This document shows, piece after piece, positions 61,710 to 64,000 of a DNA stretch of 64,000 nucleotides. A model generated the notes under the pieces. That model did not search any database, had not been told where the DNA came from, and worked only from the letters and a program-made list of their open reading frames with translations. Every line of letters begins with the position of its first letter. Position 1 is the first letter of the stretch. Made by a program: the position numbers and the translations under genes. This stretch comes from JAWKUK01 sp041398605 (GTDB lineage: Bacteria; Planctomycetota; UBA1135; GCA-002686595), in assembly GCA_041398605.1 (NCBI GenBank), contig JAWKUK010000010.1, positions 186,001 through 250,000 on the forward strand. Direction: 5' to 3'.

Positions 61710-61738
61710 GCGAAGGGCCCCCAGTGGGGGCCCTTCGC
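61710..61738 (-). terminator. 13-bp perfect hairpin after tRNA-Ser
   Basis: GCGAAGGGCCCCC (61710-61722) and its exact complement (61726-61738) enclose a 3-nt loop, starting immediately after the CCA end of the minus-strand tRNA. The place and strength fit the tRNA terminator. It lacks a T-run. Confidence 0.6.
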
Positions 61739-61829
61739 TGGCGGAGAGGGAGGGATTTGAACCCTCGGAATCCTTTTGGGATTCACCGCATTAGCAATGC
61801 GGCGCATTCGGCCACTCTGCCACCTCTCC
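61739..61829 (-). tRNA. tRNA-Ser(GCU)
   Basis: A 91-nt type II tRNA read on the minus strand. The acceptor stem GGAGAGG pairs with CCTCTCC, followed by discriminator G and an encoded CCA. The anticodon arm CCGCA-TTGCTAA-TGCGG carries anticodon GCT (reads AGC/AGU). The long variable arm (AATCCCAAAAGGATTC region) is typical of serine tRNAs, and the T arm has GGTTCAAATCC. Confidence 0.97.
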
Positions 61830-61843
61830 AGCGAAGGCCGGAG

Positions 61844-61872
61844 AGGATACCGGCGCGACCGGATCGGAGCAA
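61844..61872 (-). promoter_or_regulatory. Putative promoter of tRNA-Ser
   Basis: On the minus strand TTGCTC (61867-61872) and TATCCT (61844-61849) are separated by exactly 17 bp. Transcription would begin near 61837, about 8 nt before the tRNA 5' end at 61829. The -35 matches four and the -10 matches four of six consensus positions; the position makes it credible. Confidence 0.5.
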
Positions 61873-61941
61873 GGGGCGTGACCCGCACGGGTTCCGTGGA
61901 GTTCAATGGAAGGAACACCGCTCCTGAACGAAGGATTGATG

Positions 61942-64000
61942 ATGCCCGACCCCGCCCCCCCCCTACACACGGACACCCCGCCCGCAGGGCAGGTCGCGAC
62001 GGGTTCACGGTGGGCGCAAGGGCGCGCGTTCCTTCGGCGGCCCCTCGGGACCTGGGCTGGGCTGTATGTGGCCGCCCTGGCGATCCTGGCCGCGCTCCTC
62101 GTCCGGCACGGCCTCCAGCGCGCCGCCGCGAGCGGCGAGCCCTTCGACGCCCTGCGCCTCCTCCGGCACCTGGGCCTCGGCGCGCTCGCGCTCGTCCCCT
62201 GGGCGGCGCTCCCGGGCGAGCTCTGGTTCCATCGCAAGCGGGTCGCGCCGGCGCCGGCGCGCGAAGCGGTCGGCCAGGCGGCCTTCCGCGTATGGCTCGT
62301 CAACGTCTTCGTGGCGACCCTCGTCGGCTCGCTGTGGCTCTTCCAGCTGCCGCCCGACCACTCGCCGTGGGTGCGCCTCTACGTCACCGTCGCGCTCGTT
62401 ACCAGCGTGGCCCTCATCTCGCTCGCGCCGGGCGTGGTGTTCCTCGCGATCCTGCGCTGGGTGCGCAACTGGCGCGCCGTGGCGTGGTGGATCGCGTTCG
62501 CGGGCGGCCTCTTCCTGGCGCTCGTCTACACCGACACGGTCGTCTATCGCTTGTTGCGGTACCACTTCCTGTCGAGCGCTGTCGTCAACGTCGCGTTCAC
62601 GCCGGGGTCAGGCGACTCGATCATCCTCGGGGCCTACGTCTGGACGACCGCCGGCGTCATCATCAGCACGCTCGCCGTGGCCGAGTTCCTGCTGTTCAGC
62701 GCGTTGGCGCGGCGCATCACGCGCCTCCTCGAGGGCGGCCACGCGCCACACTTCCTGCTGCAGCCCCGCGTCGTCATCGTGGCCGGCGTGCTGCCGTCGC
62801 TGCTGTTCTCGCAGTCGGTCTACGCCGCCGCGGACATCTCGGGCGACCGCGACGTGCTGCGGGCGACGCGGCCCATCCCCGTCGTGCCGCGCGTGCGGCT
62901 CGGCATGATGCTGGACGACGAGGGCGAACGGACGCCGCGCTTCGACATCCTGCCCGACGACTCGAAGCTCGCCTGGCCCGCGGCGGCGCCGGAGCTCGAC
63001 CCCTCGCGCGCAGCGTCGCGCACCGCGCGCGGCGGCATGCCGAACATCTGCATCGTCGTGCTCGATTCATGGCGGCGTGACATGTTCGATTCCGAGCTGA
63101 CGCCAGAGCTCGAGCGCTTCAGTCGCGACGGCGCGCGCCGCTTCGTAGATCACCTCTCGGGCGGGAACGGGACGCGCTACGGCCTCTTCACGATGCTGTA
63201 CGGCTTGCACGGCTCGTACTGGTTCCCGGTCCTCGAGGAGCGGCGTTCGCCGGTCCTCATCGACACCTTGCAGGCGCTCGGCTACGACATCCGCGTGTTC
63301 TCCAGCGCGTCCATGAGCTTCCCCGAGTTCCGCGAGACCGCGTGGGTGAACCTGCCGCCCGAAGCGATCACCGACCACTTCGGCGACGGCCTCGTGTCGT
63401 GGCAGAAGGACGAGCTCTTGGCCGAGGCGTTCGAGGGGTGGCACCTGCAGCGCGAGCGCTCGAGCGACGAGCGCCCCTTCTTCTCGTTCCTCTTGATCGA
63501 CGCGCCGCACCAGCCGTACGCGAACCCGGGCGGCCCCTATGCGCCGGCCGTCGAGGCGTTCGACTACATCGAGATGGGGCAGACCACAGACGGCCCCGAG
63601 CTGCCGATCCTGCAGGAGCGCGTGCTCAACACCTACAAGAACTCGGTGCATCACGCCGACGGCACGGCGGGGCGCATCCTCGACTCGCTGCGCCGCCGCG
63701 GCATCCTCGACGACACGCTCGTCATCGTGACGGGCGACCATGGCGAGGAGTTCTTCGAGTGCGGCTTCTGGGGCCATACGAGCGCGTTCTCGCCCGAGCA
63801 GGTCGAGGTGCCGTTCCTCATGCGCGGCCCCGGCATCGCGCCGGGCGTCGAGATCCGGCCGACGTCGCACCTCGATGTCTCGAGCTCGCTGCTCGAGCTG
63901 CTCGGCGCCGAGCGCGCGCGGCGCGGCGACTATTCGCTCGGCGAGAGCCTCTTTGATCCGCCGCAGACCCGCGCGCGCGTCGTCGCGGGCTGGAGCGACA
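61942..64000 (+). CDS. YejM-like membrane hydrolase of the alkaline phosphatase superfamily (cut at window end)
   Basis: A gene open for 686 codons to the window end. Residues 30-300 hold about five to six membrane helices (TWAGLYVAALAILAALLV, VFVATLVGSLWLF, YVTVALVTSVALISLAPGVVFLAIL, WIAFAGGLFLALVYTDTV, TTAGVIISTLAVAEFLLF). A periplasmic domain follows with VVLDSWRRD (D375), NGTRYG (Thr411 as possible nucleophile), HQPY and TGDHGEEF (D599, H600). This is the architecture of YejM/PbgA and related sulfatase-like phosphotransferases acting in LPS or cardiolipin control. ATG 61942 (or the adjacent 61939) follows AAGGA. The metal site looks intact. Confidence 0.83.
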   Translation, partial: MPDPAPPLHTDTPPAGQVATGSRWAQGRAFLRRPLGTWAGLYVAALAILAALLVRHGLQRAAASGEPFDALRLLRHLGLGALALVPWAALPGELWFHRKRVAPAPAREAVGQAAFRVWLVNVFVATLVGSLWLFQLPPDHSPWVRLYVTVALVTSVALISLAPGVVFLAILRWVRNWRAVAWWIAFAGGLFLALVYTDTVVYRLLRYHFLSSAVVNVAFTPGSGDSIILGAYVWTTAGVIISTLAVAEFLLFSALARRITRLLEGGHAPHFLLQPRVVIVAGVLPSLLFSQSVYAAADISGDRDVLRATRPIPVVPRVRLGMMLDDEGERTPRFDILPDDSKLAWPAAAPELDPSRAASRTARGGMPNICIVVLDSWRRDMFDSELTPELERFSRDGARRFVDHLSGGNGTRYGLFTMLYGLHGSYWFPVLEERRSPVLIDTLQALGYDIRVFSSASMSFPEFRETAWVNLPPEAITDHFGDGLVSWQKDELLAEAFEGWHLQRERSSDERPFFSFLLIDAPHQPYANPGGPYAPAVEAFDYIEMGQTTDGPELPILQERVLNTYKNSVHHADGTAGRILDSLRRRGILDDTLVIVTGDHGEEFFECGFWGHTSAFSPEQVEVPFLMRGPGIAPGVEIRPTSHLDVSSSLLELLGAERARRGDYSLGESLFDPPQTRARVVAGWSD

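Larger units (their letters stand above)
61380..61738. other. Repeat-rich gene-free stretch between tRNA-Ser and the PEGA gene
   Basis: About 360 bp with no convincing gene. It holds three 18-bp units (61528-61581, around TTCGAGGGCCRCCGGTTC), six 13-bp units (61625-61702) and a 13-bp perfect hairpin (61710-61738). A promoter for the PEGA-murD genes must lie here, but no clear boxes are seen. Confidence 0.6.

Overview
The window is very GC-rich, densely coded on both strands and free of rRNA, CRISPR arrays and insertion sequences. Several features point to a Gram-negative-type bacterium, most likely a planctomycete of the Pla133/Poly30/Engelhardtia-like group; this is inferred from protein style, not from a marker gene. 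They include secreted proteins with a distinctive C-terminal beta domain (15718-17259), a PQQ-type propeller opening with a DWPQWRGP motif (37315-39903), a tricorn-like protease, a PEGA lipoprotein, a McsA-ClpC pair and a membrane protein with repeated PGxGH motifs. An LPS-bearing outer membrane is indicated by KdsB, a TamB/TamA (Omp85) pair and a YejM-like inner-membrane hydrolase. Many starts are GTG or TTG, and neighbouring genes often overlap as GTGA or ATGA.

Left part (1-19.1 kb). An RluA-type pseudouridine synthase and an ABC-F ATPase diverge. A long minus-strand run follows, in transcription order: a glycogen-synthase-like protein with a degenerate active site and a histone-like Lys/Ala tail, a ROK sugar kinase, glycolate oxidase glcD-glcE-glcF, a MoaD/ThiS-like protein and a BNR-propeller protein. 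Next come an M48 lipoprotein protease, then plus-strand gpmI, asd, a secreted alpha/beta hydrolase and a Tat-exported flavin amine oxidase.

Middle part (19.1-43.4 kb). A complete minus-strand ISC iron-sulfur operon (iscR-iscS-iscU-iscA-hscB-hscA) has an ACT-N5-AGT palindrome over its putative -10 box. It is followed by a zinc-ribbon protein, a tricorn-like protease, a thioesterase, a double-VOC protein, small membrane proteins, a SnoaL-like protein, a Pmp-like beta-helix protein, dprA, a HEAT-repeat secreted protein, a histidine-phosphatase-like protein with kdsB, a methyltransferase-like protein, a PQQ propeller, an OPT transporter and a saccharopine-dehydrogenase-like enzyme.

Right part (43.4-64 kb). 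tamB-tamA (with a 21-bp in-frame repeat array), a VIT/vWA protein, an orphan TraG/VirD4-like ATPase, cydAB (bd oxidase), a 32-bp inverted repeat, mcsA-clpC, murD preceded by a PEGA lipoprotein gene broken by two single-base contractions, a repeat-rich stretch, tRNA-Ser(GCU), and a YejM-like membrane hydrolase cut by the window end.

The items most worth a second look are the degenerate GlgA-like/histone-tail protein, the orphan TraG-like ATPase, the repeat-bearing lipoprotein-like Omp85, the ISC operon with its operator and zinc-type HscB, the 32-bp inverted repeat and the doubly frameshifted PEGA gene. I did not find a clearly new multi-gene defence or mobile system.
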